This document shows positions 1 to 10,779 of a stretch of DNA of 64,000 bases, one piece after another. Origin of the DNA: Notospermus geniculatus. Lineage: Eukaryota > Nemertea > Pilidiophora > Heteronemertea > Lineidae. Position numbers and translations under genes: made by a program. Position 1 is the first letter of the stretch, and each line of letters opens with the position of its first letter. The notes under the pieces were generated by a model, which was not told the DNA's origin, did no database searches, and saw only the letters and a list, made by a program, of their open reading frames with translations. The stretch lies in the NCBI GenBank assembly GCA_002633025.1, contig NMRB01002605.1, positions 1 to 64,000 of the forward strand, in the 5' to 3' direction.

Positions 1-227
1 AATGTTTACACTCCAATTTCACTCTTAACTGTCACAGCTTTGTGGTCCTTTATAATTAGTCTTATTTGACTTTTAATCATGGCACTTACGACGATTTGCC
101 TCAGCTCTTACAAAGCAAGACTCCTCTCTGAGTCAATAAAGCTTCTGCAGAGACAACTTCCATTTTCATACTCTCTCAACTAGTCACAGATTTCTGGTCA
201 TATCACCTGAAGTACAAATACCATCCT

Positions 228-514
228 TGGGCATATTCGAATCCCCGTTCTTGACAACACTTGTGCTGATCCAGTTCATGTAGTTGCTCACTCAACTCGA
301 GAACAGCAGTCTTGAACAACGAGAACGCAACCTGTGTCGGGCCAAGAACGTGTTCTTCTTACTCCTCGCTCAGCGAAGGTTTGAGAAGAACACGTTCTTG
401 GCCCGACTCGGTTCGTATTCTCGTCGTTCGAGACTGCCGTTCTCGAGTTGAGTCAGCAACTCCATGAACTGGGTCAGCACGAGTGTTGTCAAGAACAGAG
501 ATTCAAATACGGCC
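228..514. mobile_element. Foldback (palindromic) DNA element
   Basis: About 287 bp with long imperfect inverted arms: the left arm includes TTCTTGACAACACTTGTGCT and the right arm ends in the complement (CACGAGTGTTGTCAAGAA). The two halves fold along almost the whole length, leaving a loop near 365. No coding capacity, so a non-autonomous foldback/MITE. Confidence 0.7.
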
Positions 515-560
515 CTTGTGTGCAGTGACGAAGGGAGTAAGTGCTAGAACCTGATTACCT

Positions 561-694
561 AAGGCTAGGTGCACATTGATACCAAATCTCAAGTCAACTG
601 ACCCGGCTGAATGACCAGTCCAGCAGCGTTGGGTCAGTCGACTTTAAAACCACCCCTACCGCATTGAGATTTGCCATCAATGTGCGCCTGGCTT
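561..694. mobile_element. Short terminal-inverted-repeat element
   Basis: 134 bp with roughly 30-bp inverted ends: left AAGGCTAGGTGCACATTGAT, right ATCAATGTGCGCCTGGCTT. Non-coding MITE-like unit lying 46 bp after the foldback element at 228-514. Confidence 0.7.
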
Positions 695-1187
695 GAAATG
701 TGCAGGTACCAGGCAATGCAAAATTCTAGTCTCTATCATCACCTCTAGACATTTTGTCACTGACACCAAAACCTATCTCCTGCTCCATGGTTTTGACAAA
801 CTTGTGAACCTATTGGCATAATGTCAGGTCCAGAGCATACCCTTTAAATGTTCTCTATCATCTGATCTGCCCTTTTGTCTGAACTAATGAACCAAGAATC
901 TCAGTATGTTGCTGCATGCAAAATTGCATGATATTGTACAGAAAGATATTGTTTCATTGGCTAATTACACAGTTCCTATCGTTTATTATCATGGCCCTTC
1001 ACCAGGTGGCTGTACTCTAATTAAACCCTAACGGATTCAACACCAACCTGTGGGAATGCAAATGATCCATACACAGACTGTTAGGATCCAGATCACTTCT
1101 TCATCACAAAGTCACTTGCATCCCAATGAAGACCACAATGAACCCACTTGAATAACCATGCTGAATCTGCCTACATCTTTTTCCCCA
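695..1187. other. Unlabelled non-coding DNA
   Basis: No gene, RNA or repeat that I can support. Moderately AT-rich, with no splice-consistent open stretch of note. Confidence 0.5.
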
Positions 1188-1280
1188 TCCTCCCACAGCA
1201 GGGCTTTGGTCTCGTTCCTCTCCATACACTCGTGTGAGTGGATGAAGAGGAGCGAGGTAAAAACCCTTGCTGTGGGAGGA
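1188..1280. repeat. Inverted repeat, 93 bp
   Basis: The arms TCCTCCCACAGCAGGGCTTT and the complementary stretch ending CTTGCTGTGGGAGGA pair across a short centre near CACTCGTGTGAGTG. Possibly the core of a larger foldback element; the outer ends are unclear. Confidence 0.6.
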
Positions 1281-1657
1281 TGTTTCTTCCCCTTCCCAAC
1301 AATGAGGATTCTTCCCAAACTTCCCAAAGCAAATGACACAAGATAATCTATAGAAAGGTATTTGGTATTCTAGACCATACTGTCAAGACCAATGAAACTG
1401 ATTGGACCCGCTTAACTATCTACTTGCACGTCCAAATGTGTCCAGCATGGAAATGAAGAGGAATCAGCATAGTTATTGACTACTATGGAGCCATTCATGG
1501 GAAAGAATGAATGCTAAGGTACATTAGTATCAGCATGAGGTCAGAGTTGTCAACACTGGGCAATATAGGGATGAGCTGCGGTCATCCAGGGCATTAAAAT
1601 GTGGCCATCAGGCAGCAGTATCAGTGTCCTTAACGGATATTATTACTGGCCATTCCA
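1281..1657. other. Unlabelled non-coding DNA
   Basis: Nothing identifiable between the inverted repeat and the first tandem array. Confidence 0.5.
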
Positions 1658-1903
1658 CAGATCATCAGCATCCGCAACAGATCATCACCATCAGCGTCCA
1701 TAACAAATCATCAGCATCCCTAAAAGATCATCAGTTTTCGTATTAGATCATCAGTGTCCATAACAGATCATCAACATCTGTAGATCATCAGTGCCCGTAA
1801 CGGATCACCCATAACAGATCATCAGCATTCATAACACCATCAATCAGATTCCATAACAGATCATCAGCATCCATAACAGATAATCAGACTACATAACAGA
1901 TAT
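1658..1903. repeat. Degenerate tandem repeat, about 20-bp unit
   Basis: Repeated units of the type CAGATCATCAGCATCCATAA, with substitutions and small length changes over about 245 bp. A minisatellite without coding potential. Confidence 0.8.
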
Positions 1904-2254
1904 TAGCAGTTGCATTACAGGTAACATCAGCTGCATCATGCATCACCAGTGTCACTAACCGCTTAGTGGAGGAGTGAAAGCAGCCAGGATTTTCTGTGCA
2001 TCTCCTGAACACACACCACCATCTCTAGCTGAAACATAAGAACTCCATATCCACAAGATCCACTGGGGATACTAAATAAGCTCTGGCCATCGATGATCAA
2101 AGGGGACTTGTAGACAGGATGGTCCATATGAAATGGTCATCGTCACTAGACATGAATATACATTAGTTATTGGCATTCCTTGGGGAGGTTCCGATGACAC
2201 TTGTGTTGGAGGAGAAAACACTGTGCATTACAACTATAGAATATTCCAACTGTG
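1904..2254. other. Unlabelled non-coding DNA between two arrays
   Basis: No gene seen. Contains one GATCAAAG motif at 2,095. Confidence 0.5.
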
Positions 2255-3273
2255 GGGAGCCATTTGATGGGAAGGATGCAGTGGCAGAAGGCCAGCTGCT
2301 GCTGTGGATAAAAATCTGATAGGAAGATGCTGCTGTGCATGTAGGTAGCGATTTAATGGAAGTCTGTGGGTAGCAATTTGGTGGTAAGGCTGCTGCTGTG
2401 GGTAGCAATTTGATGGTAAGGCTGTTGCTGTGGGTAATAATAATAATAATAATGTGTGGGCTTATAGTGCCTTTTACATTTAAGTGTCAAGGCACTTCAC
2501 AACATTATTACCCAGCCTATGATTCAGAAACCTTTCTGTAGAAACCAAGGGCAGCCACAATACGGCGCACACGATGGACGTTTCAGGCCAGTTGAGAGTT
2601 ACAGAGTGACACGGCCGGGGATCGAACCCGCGATCTTCCGATCACGAGTCCACAGCCCTAACCATTATGCCACCGCGCTCCCCAATTTGGTAGCAGGGTA
2701 GCGGGTAGCGGGTAGCAATTTGATGGGAAAGATGCTGCTGTTGGTAAGGATTTGATGGGAAGGCTGTTGCTGTGGGTAGCGATGTGATGGGGAAGACGCT
2801 GCTGTTGGTAAGGATTTGATGGGAAGGATGCTGCTGTGGGTAGCAATTTGATGGGAAGGCTGTTGCTGTGGGTAGCGATGTGATGGGAAAGATGCTGCTG
2901 TTGGTAAGGATTTGATGGGAAGGATGCTGCTGTAGGTAGCAATTTGATGGGAAGATGCTGCTGTTGGTAGCAGTTTGATGGGAAGGATGCTGCTGTAGGT
3001 ATTGATTTGATGGGAAGGATGCTGATGTGGGTAGCAATTTGATTGGAAGGATGTTGCTGTGGGTAGCAATTTGATGGGAAGAATGCTGCTGAGGGTAGCA
3101 GTTTGATGGAAGGAAGATGTTGTGGGTAGTAATTTGATGGGAAGGATGCTACTTATACTGTGGGTAGGCTAGCTGCTGCTCTGGGAACAATCTGATGGGA
3201 AGGATGCTGCTGTGACGAGTAACTTGATGGAAAGATGATGCTGTGGATAGCAATTTGATGGAAAGGATGCTGC
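2255..3273. repeat. 32-bp minisatellite, split by a SINE
   Basis: Tandem units of about 32 bp built on GGTAGCAATTTGATGGGAAG followed by a GCTGCTG-rich tail. It runs from 2,255 to 2,434 and from 2,686 to 3,273. Because 32 is not a multiple of three, the minus strand stays open in all three frames with a 32-residue period; these frames are artefacts. The array is interrupted by a SINE at 2,435-2,685. Confidence 0.88.
2435..2685 (-). mobile_element. tRNA-derived SINE inside the minisatellite
   Basis: Minus-strand SINE. The head (at 2,683 reading leftwards) carries an A-box-like TGGCATAATGGTTAGGGCTG and a B box GGGTTCGATCCCC, and the tail is an AAT/ATT microsatellite at 2,435-2,453. It shares its tail-side body (TGTGTGGGCTTATAGTGCC) with the SINE at 42,574. 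It split the 32-bp minisatellite. Confidence 0.85.
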
Positions 3274-4380
3274 AAGCCACTGTAATGCAGGGTTACACAT
3301 TGATGCAAATCCTAATATTCATACCATCGCTTGGATGTCTCCTTAGAGCAGCTTACAATACCAATGTTCTAAAGTTCAGAGTTCTTCGGACTTTTTTACA
3401 ACTTCCACAACTGTGACTCCAGTGAAAGACATGTTTCAGCAGGCGAGTGTGAAATGTTCTCATGCAAAAAATATGTTTCATGCTTCAACAAGAATAGCCC
3501 ACATGAACTGACAACATCGGCAAAAATCCTACTACAATCCAGGATAATCCAAACGATATTGACGCAGTGACAACCTTTGTGTCAAGCGTATTTTGTTTAC
3601 AAAGCAGAAAGGAAGGAGATATTCTGTGTAGAGTATCATCATTACCTTTGTCCATTTCGCACCGTTTCTCTTGTATTGGCTCTTCGGAATGTGGAGTATA
3701 AATTTTCAAAGTAACAGTAAGCCCTGCAGATTTGGAAAAACGTGGAGGATGCCTGTATAATTGTGAAGATCGCAGGGGATCTACAGCAGGCGTTTCTCGA
3801 CAATTTTTCACTAATGAATCACAGTCAGAGCAATTGAAGGCATCACCGCTCACGCTTTGAAGCAAAGGTTTTCTCCGAAGATCGCCGAGCAAGCTTGTTG
3901 TCCATAAGGAATTTCTTCTGATTGCAAATGGTTTTCCTCTTGCTGTTTATTAGACAAAACACCAAAGGTTTTCCACATCTCTCGTTAATGTTGTTAAGTT
4001 TGGTTGCAGCCTCTCCAGGTGTGTTTAGAGCGACTAAACGCACCACGGTGCCAACAAAGGTAAACATAGTCAGTTTCCTTGGCAATGTACTTTTGTGTCT
4101 GTTTGGGAAGAAATCAGCGGGGTTACCTAAGACATGTAAGAAAGAATACACAATCTGTAGAACAGGTTGTTTTCACTGATATGTGATCTTATGCTGACTT
4201 GGAAGAGGTTGCTGATCATGCACGCATGCAGCTTTTTAAGAACCCACCTCAAATTCGTGCCTCAACCATTTTTACAGGTGTACAATGAATATGTACTTTT
4301 CTTGAGTACCATTCAATGAATGTTTTGATGGTATACATTTTTGGTTCTGGTCATAAAGCAGAATTCAAATCCCACAGAAG
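3274..4380. other. Non-coding DNA with two overlapping minus-strand open frames
   Basis: Two minus-strand frames (3,485-3,892, 135 codons, and 3,843-4,151, 102 codons) overlap in different registers. The first has a donor-like ACAAAG/GTAATG within it and a Cys-bearing stretch (NCSDCDSL). I do not recognise either, and no initiator or splice partner is convincing, so they are recorded but not called as genes. Confidence 0.3.
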
Positions 4381-4620
4381 CAGTGTTCTTGCCAGACCTT
4401 CTAAATAGGGCAGTACCACCCTGTTCAAAATTCCGAGGTCATTTTACCACCCTGTTTAAATTTTTACCACCCTGTTTGAAAATGTAACTTGCAATGCATT
4501 TTCTATCACATGACGCTGTTTCAATTTCACTCCCACCCTGTTTGAAAATCCAGGGCCTTAAAATCATAGGAAAATGCAGTCATCCCACTCTGTTTGGAAG
4601 AATTTCTGGCTAGAATACGG
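4381..4620. mobile_element. CAGTGTTC-ended non-autonomous DNA element
   Basis: Inverted ends CAGTGTTCTTGCCAGA (left) and TCTGGCTAGAATACGG (right). The interior has four spaced repeats of CCACCCTGTTT. The same layout recurs at 15,098, 36,625 and 49,246, so this is one member of a family with a repeated internal phrase. Confidence 0.65.
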
Positions 4621-5097
4621 AGAAGTACAACTGATCGTCATTTAAGAGAAAGCATTTGGTCATATCTATAACAACGTTGATTTACAACATTTGAAAATAC
4701 TTGAAGGATTATAGTTCATGTAAGTCACATCCACTTTTGAACGATTTCACACAGCTTCCAACATCTCAGGATAAGACGACTGCAATTAACGAAGTCTTCT
4801 CCAGGAGCTGAAATGTAATTAGATTGCCTTCATTTGCCGCGGACCTAACAAGGCAGAAGACGAACCCGTTTTACTGAATCACAGGGTATGAATCACCTTA
4901 CCCCAGAATACGATGCGGTTTTTGCACAATGAGGACCGCCTCCGGTTACGTCTTGAAAGGAATTACTCAAATGGCTGTAATGGTGGGAAGTATGTTTTTG
5001 CCTAAGGGTAAGAGTGCCAAAGACCTTGGGATATGTCACACATTTTTCACGGCTTTCGGTGAACAAAGATGTGATGTGACTTTGACGATATATTAAG
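4621..5097. other. Unlabelled non-coding DNA
   Basis: No supported feature. Confidence 0.5.
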
Positions 5098-5330
5098 CGG
5101 GAGCACGTCACCAGGTGATATTGTAAGGAATCTGATGACCATTGAGCAAAATCGGCTTTAACACCAGGTGTGTGCCGGACACCAATCAGTGGAATCTTCT
5201 CACCAGCGATGGTCACCTGATATAAAACAATACCAAAACCGATATCATCTAGCTGCGGTGGCTGGCAAGAAGATCAGAGGTGATCAGATCCCTTGCAATA
5301 TTGTCCTCAAACCTCGCCTAAGTAATTTGC
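5098..5330. mobile_element. AATACCAAAACCGAT-type element, two partial copies
   Basis: The stretch 5,163-5,330 matches 30,650-30,815 and (inverted, split by a SINE) 11,431-11,850. Shared core words are CTCACCAGCGATG, AATACCAAAACCGAT and GTGGCTGGCAAGAAGATC. The preceding 60 bp look like an inverted fragment of the same family. Confidence 0.6.
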
Positions 5331-6819
5331 ACTTTTGAATTGGAAACATAGTATTAGCCAAGATTACGGGAGTATAAACCGCAAGCCACAAATGAAGTAC
5401 CAAGTTGGTTATAGTACGAGTGACCCCTAATGGCACGCCCCAACTGGTGTGGCCGCCTCCCTGCGGTCAAACGAAATTACAACCACATCAAACAGACTCA
5501 AGAATTCCGTAATTGACAGTGAGATTTGTCAAATGATCAGTATAATTTATGACATATATTTATTGACTGTCTTAGAGTACATAGTGGTATTTACAACCTT
5601 CACGAAACTGCGTTCCAAGTCAACAAGACCCAAAACATCTTAAGAACGTATACGATCATAGTACACCACTTTTAGGTCTAGTGTGGCTGCAAAGTAACGG
5701 AGAAAGGTAATAAAATAACAGATTAGGGTATACATCGAAAAGCACTTCATGTTACATTTGTAGAATAAGCATGGGTCTTCTTAGCCTGCAACAGAATCAA
5801 ATATGACCATCAAGAATATGATTTTATGCCGTCTTCCACACTCACGACTTCTCACCATAAAGATATCAACGGTCATACACACAATGGATTATATAGCCAA
5901 TTGAAAATTATTACATGGCCATCGGCCAATATCTTTCAGGAAAGACAATGATAACGGGAGGACTCCGTTGATATGTCACCATAAAATTCATCTGATATGC
6001 AATGAAGGTGTAAAGTTATTAAACGTCAAAGTACCCCATAAAATTATTGGTACTTTGATCACTTCACTGGGTTTTCACCTTGCATTTTCAATGTGACAAA
6101 CGACAAGAGGTGGTGACATTGACTTTTCTTTCTTTTTTTTTCTTTTTTAGTAGGAAACAAGACGAGCCGTAGGCAGCTTTTCCTAATTGATAAAGAGCCC
6201 AGGGGCAGCTTATATTATGTCACTGTTATAGCCTCATACCATCTTTTTGGTAGAATAGTCACCTATCAAAATGCCTGTTGGAATTCTTGTAGGGCGCAGT
6301 TCATATATATATCACTGCGCCTTACAAAATTAAAACATTTAAGTTTACATAAGATGGTGACAGGTTAAAACACGGAATCTGTTTCTAATGGCCCTTTAAA
6401 CTGACTGTAACATTTCTACAGTTAGGTGCTCATGGTTCTGTGAATCTTATTCTTAGTGGTTAGTGGTGGCTCCCCATTTCTCGGCTGCTAACCAACTTGC
6501 ATTGATTCACAATGAAATGCCTTGGAAATCTTTCACACTTTCCTCAAGGCTGTGAGCAACTTCACCTTACTGACAGTAACATGTCAACAATCAAGTTACT
6601 CGTGGTTCTGCATCCAACTGATGCTGCCTTTGTGGTCATTGGTGGTTCACCATCTCTGTAGCTTTAGCTGCTAATCAACTTAGATTCACAAGGAAATGCA
6701 TTGAAAGGTTGCTGTTTGTCCAATATAGCTCTCAAACAGACAACCCTGCATTGAACCCCTTGCAGCTACTACATGTATATGGCACAGCTTAACCCGCCGG
6801 CCATGGAGGATTTTCTTTA
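5331..6819. other. Non-coding DNA with one strong hairpin
   Basis: No gene recognised. At 6,288-6,330 a 14-bp stem (CTTGTAGGGCGCAG and its complement CTGCGCCTTACAA) encloses CATATATATAT; it may be a small MITE remnant. One CTTTGATC motif at 6,053. Confidence 0.45.
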
Positions 6820-6905
6820 TGGCCTAGTGGTTAGTACGTTGGCCTCGGAGCTAGAAGTTAAGCAACGGAGATCGCGGTCACTACGTGGATGGGGTGACCG
6901 GCGCA
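6820..6905 (+). mobile_element. SINE-like head with 5S rRNA similarity
   Basis: TGGCCTAGTGGTTAGTACG is a Pol III A-box-like start, followed by CGGAGCTAGAAGTTAAGCAA and then TACGTGGATGGGGTGACCG. The last two stretches match the internal control region of eukaryotic 5S rRNA (GAAGTTAAGCAACG and TACTTGGATGGGTGACCG). It is too short and altered to be a working 5S gene, so a 5S- or tRNA/5S-derived SINE remnant is the best reading. Its 3-prime end is not resolved. Confidence 0.55.
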
Positions 6906-7399
6906 CGTACAATACAAATCCCTTCAAATGACATAATTGTTGTACACCGCGATTTTTATGACAGCCAATTTTCAGTTGACTTAGATAAATCAACACCACT
7001 CTCAGAAGACAGTTCACTCCAAGCCCTTAAATTGACAACATAACATGTTGCTCCGAAACGTTACACCACTGTCAGAATGATGAGAATTTACCATGGTTAC
7101 CAGATCAAATTTTAATAAGGATTTGTTGTCAGTGACTGAGAACTCTCACCTTACCATTAGACAATGTAATTGGATATCTTGCTACAGCTGTGATTAGGAC
7201 AGCGTCAGTTGAGAACTATTGTTAATATCAAGATCGTCCTCAAATTGAAGCCAGTCAATATAGCTTATCAACCTTCTTAACCCCTTTTACTTCTTGTATT
7301 GGAAACTGTAAAGATAACCATGACTAACTTGTATGGAATACTTAACCTTACAAATTTTAAAATGTAAAATGCTCCGTGGATATCATGTATGTCATGCAG
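6906..7399. other. Non-coding DNA, possibly the body of the 5S-like SINE
   Basis: No gene seen. The first part may belong to the SINE body; I could not find a second copy in the window to define its end. Confidence 0.35.
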
Positions 7400-7628
7400 A
7401 AGCCAGCTTCGGTTCATTGCGTATGCTATACAGGTGCATCACGTGTCTCTTCTGTGTGACGTCCGCACAGGCGAATGACGTTATGTCTTCACTGGAAGAT
7501 ACATGTACGATGTACAATGTACGATGTATGATGTACGATGTACGATGACCATATGCGCATGACACTGCATGTGGTACGCCGATGGTGCGTGGTGCAGAAG
7601 GGAGGTCAATTGTGCAACGTACTGTATA
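7400..7628. mobile_element. GTTGCACAATTGACC-type MITE, 5-prime truncated
   Basis: Carries the right end of the commonest element here (GGTCAATTGTGCAACGTACT at 7,613-7,624) and interior words GCGTGACG and GTCTTCACTG. The left terminus is missing. A 7-bp tandem run of ACGATGT units (about 7,498-7,547) has expanded inside it. Confidence 0.75.
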
Positions 7629-8528
7629 CAGACATGAGGTCGTGGTCTGTCTGTCAAATTTTTTTTTACATTCAAGGACAGCTAACTGGTAGTAGCCTCT
7701 GACAGCAGGAAAGTATCCCACTGAAAGGTATCTTGATAACAAAAGACAAATTGACAGAAAAACAACAATTTGTTGTCCTCAGTAAGAGGTTCCTTTTTGC
7801 AGAGGAGTCCGCTATTAAGGAGGAACCACTCTACCAGTACATTATGCAATGTGAATGAGATTCAACTCTTCCCCGAAAGGCACAGTACGAAGCATTAAAG
7901 AATAAAGCCCATGCCTGTTTACTCTAAAAACACAGCATAAAGTATTTTGCTAAGAACTATAGCTGTAAGGTAACCAACCTGTTCTCCATGAAGGTTTATA
8001 GCAAGTCAAACTTCAAAGCATTCCTGTCCAGTACGCTTATCAGTCAACATACAACATTACATGTGTACACTTAACCATTTGCTTGTAGAGGTTTGTAATG
8101 TAAAAGAAGAGATGCCACATCCTATAAGCACATGTACATGTACCTTTTTGTACTAATGTATCCGTAAGGTGTAACTGTGTCCAAATTTCAATCAACAAGA
8201 CATGACAAGAATATACACAGCACACTACTTTTTAAAACAAGATGACATTGTAAATGTCGTATGGTTCCCGATGTAGAGGTTCTTCTACAAGAATGATACA
8301 CTGATAGAGATCGGGATACACTGACAAACACAGACACACACACACACACACAGATACACACACAGACACCATGACCAAAAACAATATGGTTCCCGATCTT
8401 GATGATCGGGAACCATAATTAGTTTTAATAGATAAATGAGACAGAGTGGGTGGTCTTCATCAGAAAAACAGGAAGAATCTGCTCCAGATGCAGGAAAGAG
8501 TAAAGAGTACTGGTACCAATGCCTTTCA
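7629..8528. other. Non-coding DNA with a CA microsatellite
   Basis: Includes an impure (CA)n run at about 8,329-8,369 and a short hairpin around 8,385-8,415 (TATGGTTCCCGATC with GATCGGGAACCATA). No gene seen. Confidence 0.6.
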
Positions 8529-8529
8529 T

Positions 8530-8903
8530 CAGGCATGGATCCAAGGGGGTGCACGGGGTGCGCACCCCCCTTTTGGCCAACAAATGTGACCCTCCACAGC
8601 AAAACCAGTTACATGTCGCGCAGAAGGTGAGCTGCAACGAACTAAGATGACACCAGAAGAGAATGGAAGAAATAGATTATTTCAGATTTCATAACAGGCA
8701 GACAGTATTGAAAGTGACAAACATTTGGTCTCAACCTGCCAAGCTAAGAGCGACATGCGACTGGTTGCTGTGGAGGCCACAAATCTGTAAAACTGACCAT
8801 GAAATTCTGGAATTTGGGGCAAATCTTTGAAAATTCACCACAGATTTCAATGTTTAGTAGCACAGGGTGCCCCCTCGTTTCCCGAATCCTGGATCTGCCC
8901 CTG
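8530..8903. mobile_element. hAT-type MITE carrying a nested element
   Basis: Ends CAGGCATGGATCC and GGATCTGCCCCTG resemble the hAT terminal CAGGGGCGGATCC. It aligns to the shorter element at 63,790-63,950, which lacks the internal 8,587-8,779 segment and so shows the unoccupied state. Confidence 0.7.
8587..8779. mobile_element. TGACCCTCCAC-ended MITE nested in the hAT element
   Basis: Inverted ends TGACCCTCCACAGCAAAACC and GGTTGCTGTGGAGGCCA. The flanks share ACAAAT-like bases as a possible target duplication. The same family is at 61,738-62,335. Confidence 0.7.
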
Positions 8904-9653
8904 ATCATCTTGTATAACAAGAGCTAAAGAGAACACCATCAGAAAGGAAAACAACCTACCTAGTCCAGCAATGGCCGTGTCCACCAATGGTTGGACCGAA
9001 AAACATACAAATGTGGCCCAGATGTTAATTAAAGCCAAGTAAGGATTGAAGCCATATTGGCCTTAACAGGACAAGAACGTGCTTAATGTTACTAAAAGAT
9101 CATTTCTGAAATGTTTTTCGTTTGAACTCTCAACTCCCCGCCCCCAACTGCCCAATTATGGTCATTTCGTTTATTCCATAATGACCACAAAATAGTGTTT
9201 AAATACATAATCATAATAAAGTGAAAGCATTTTGGACTAATTGGACGACGAAGACCGCGAGTGTTTATGCTCATTAATGGCACTGTTTCTGACGGTGCAA
9301 CCTCTGGGCCAGCAAGACGCGCCTAGATCACGGACAAAGTATCCCGTTACAAAAACAAATTGCATTCTTGGTGATTTTTTCGACATGCGCTCACTTTGTG
9401 TTCATAATTAAGTGAAATTGCCAGGCCAAGTTGGTCAATAAAACAGACTTATTATGAAAAAGTTAATCAATTTCATCAGAGGTCGAGTAGACATGTCGTC
9501 AAATAATTTCAGATTTGGCTGCTCATTAATGACGATGTAATTACAATGTATTTGAGCACGGAATGACATATTTCTATGTTCCTGGAAAGCATTGAATCGA
9601 ATTCACAGAAGGAATTTCACAGCAATCAACAAAATACAATTCCAACTCAATGG
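8904..9653. other. AT-rich non-coding block, possible regulatory DNA
   Basis: Few repeats and several homeodomain-type words (CTCATTAATG, ATAATTAAG, GTAATTAC). No coding signal. Could be a conserved enhancer; this cannot be judged without another species. Confidence 0.3.
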
Positions 9654-9654
9654 G

Positions 9655-9920
9655 ATCATAACTATGATAGAGGGCAGCACATTGTAACCAGATCCTACAC
9701 AATGGATGCCCTCTGTGTGGGAAATTGATCAGGACCTGGGGCCTGTTTCATAAAGTGACTTTAAGCTAATGGTACCCGCATAACTTCAATGCATTTTCCA
9801 TTTGGTTAAAGGTACCATTAGTTTAAAGTCACTTTATGAAACAGGCCCCTGGATGTCACTTTCATTTAGATAAACCACTAGTGACACCAACTGAGGCAGT
9901 GGGCTATGGTCCCCATTTGC
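9655..9920. mobile_element. Element interrupted by a palindromic MITE
   Basis: The sequence on both sides of the MITE at 9,740-9,847 matches, in reverse, the uninterrupted stretch 12,385-12,560 (shared words TGCTGCCCTCTATC, GTGTCACTAGTGGTT, TCCTGATCAA). That stretch therefore shows the empty site. Confidence 0.7.
9740..9847. mobile_element. GGCCTGTTTCATAAAG palindromic MITE, nested, 5-bp target duplication
   Basis: Nearly perfect 108-bp palindrome starting GGCCTGTTTCATAAAGTGAC and ending in its complement. It is flanked by CCTGG on both sides (9,735-9,739 and 9,848-9,852). Further copies at 28,838, 45,258 (fragment), 46,145 and 55,385, four of the five next to CCWGG. Confidence 0.85.
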
Positions 9921-9983
9921 TAAGGCTGAAAAGGAGCACTTTGGTCTTTAATCACAAGCCACACGTCAAACTAATAGAACAAC

Positions 9984-10119
9984 ACAGAGTGTCCCAAAAC
10001 AACTGTCCTTGAGTGATAGGCCTAAAAATCCAGAGGGACCAGGTTTAAAAAACTCAATTTAGCGTCACAAAACCTGGTCACCAGAAAATATTGCGGGCCA
10101 CTTTTTTGGGACACCCTGT
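9984..10119. mobile_element. Mariner/IS630-like MITE
   Basis: Inverted ends ACAGAGTGTCCCAAAA and TTTTTTGGGACACCCTGT, next to TA on the right. Such GTGTCCCAAAA ends are typical of mariner-type elements. 136 bp, non-coding. Confidence 0.65.
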
Positions 10120-10161
10120 ATGAAAAGTGAACAGTTCAGAACCCTGCTCAACTGACGATCT

Positions 10162-10294
10162 GGGGCCACATTTATGAAGCCTTCGCAACTTTGCATTCAC
10201 GCACATCTACTGTTTGGCTGCACATGCCCTATTGTTCACTGACTGCCTTACAACGTGAATGCAAAGTTGCGAAGGCTTCATAAATATGGCCCCT
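10162..10294. mobile_element. Palindromic MITE, TTCGCAACTTTGCATTCACG arms
   Basis: Long inverted arms (GGGGCCACATTTATGAAGCC to the mirrored GGCTTCATAAATATGGCCCC) with about 35-bp near-perfect pairing. No coding content. Confidence 0.8.
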
Positions 10295-10779
10295 GAATAG
10301 CAAGTCCTGCTGCAGCCCGAAAGTATGCGATAGACATGACTGTTGGCCTAACCCCATAAGCATACTTACATGTATTCAAATGATAGACTCTACACACAGT
10401 TACACTTCACTGGCTTCTCCTACACATGGTCCTTTCAAACTTGAAGACTTGATGAATTGACACACCACATAATGTCCTGCCATGGTTTTCCATGGACAAG
10501 AACGATGATTACGACAGAAAATCAATGATAAGCTGCAGGTCTCTGTCGGGAAACTGAAATATCCATCGAACCAATATCACATCAATCCCTGAGTTTTTTT
10601 TTGTTCCATTTAATTGTAGAGCTTTTATGCAATTCCGATTGATCTACTCCACTCAATCATTACTGCATTTAATATTACTCAGCTCTGGTCTATGAGGTGT
10701 TGAAATTGACAGAACTCAATCATTAAAGACATGTATGTTACTATTTATGTATTATGTATTCCTTTTCGTGATGTATGCA
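10295..10779. other. Unlabelled non-coding DNA
   Basis: Nothing supported. Confidence 0.5.

Noticed and set aside
2642-3069. Three overlapping minus-strand open frames of 94-134 codons with a periodic LPTAASFPSN-type pattern
   Set aside because: They are readings of the 32-bp minisatellite in all three frames, some running into the SINE; periodicity explains the open frames.
3485-4151. Two overlapping minus-strand frames (135 and 102 codons) considered as a receptor-like or transposon gene
   Set aside because: They are in different registers, no domain is recognised and no coherent splice model was found.
6820-6905. A functional 5S rRNA gene
   Set aside because: Only the internal control region is recognisable; the 5-prime and 3-prime helices are missing.
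7333-7548. A 71-codon frame ending in a MYDVR-type repeat
   Set aside because: The repeat comes from the ACGATGT microsatellite inside a MITE.
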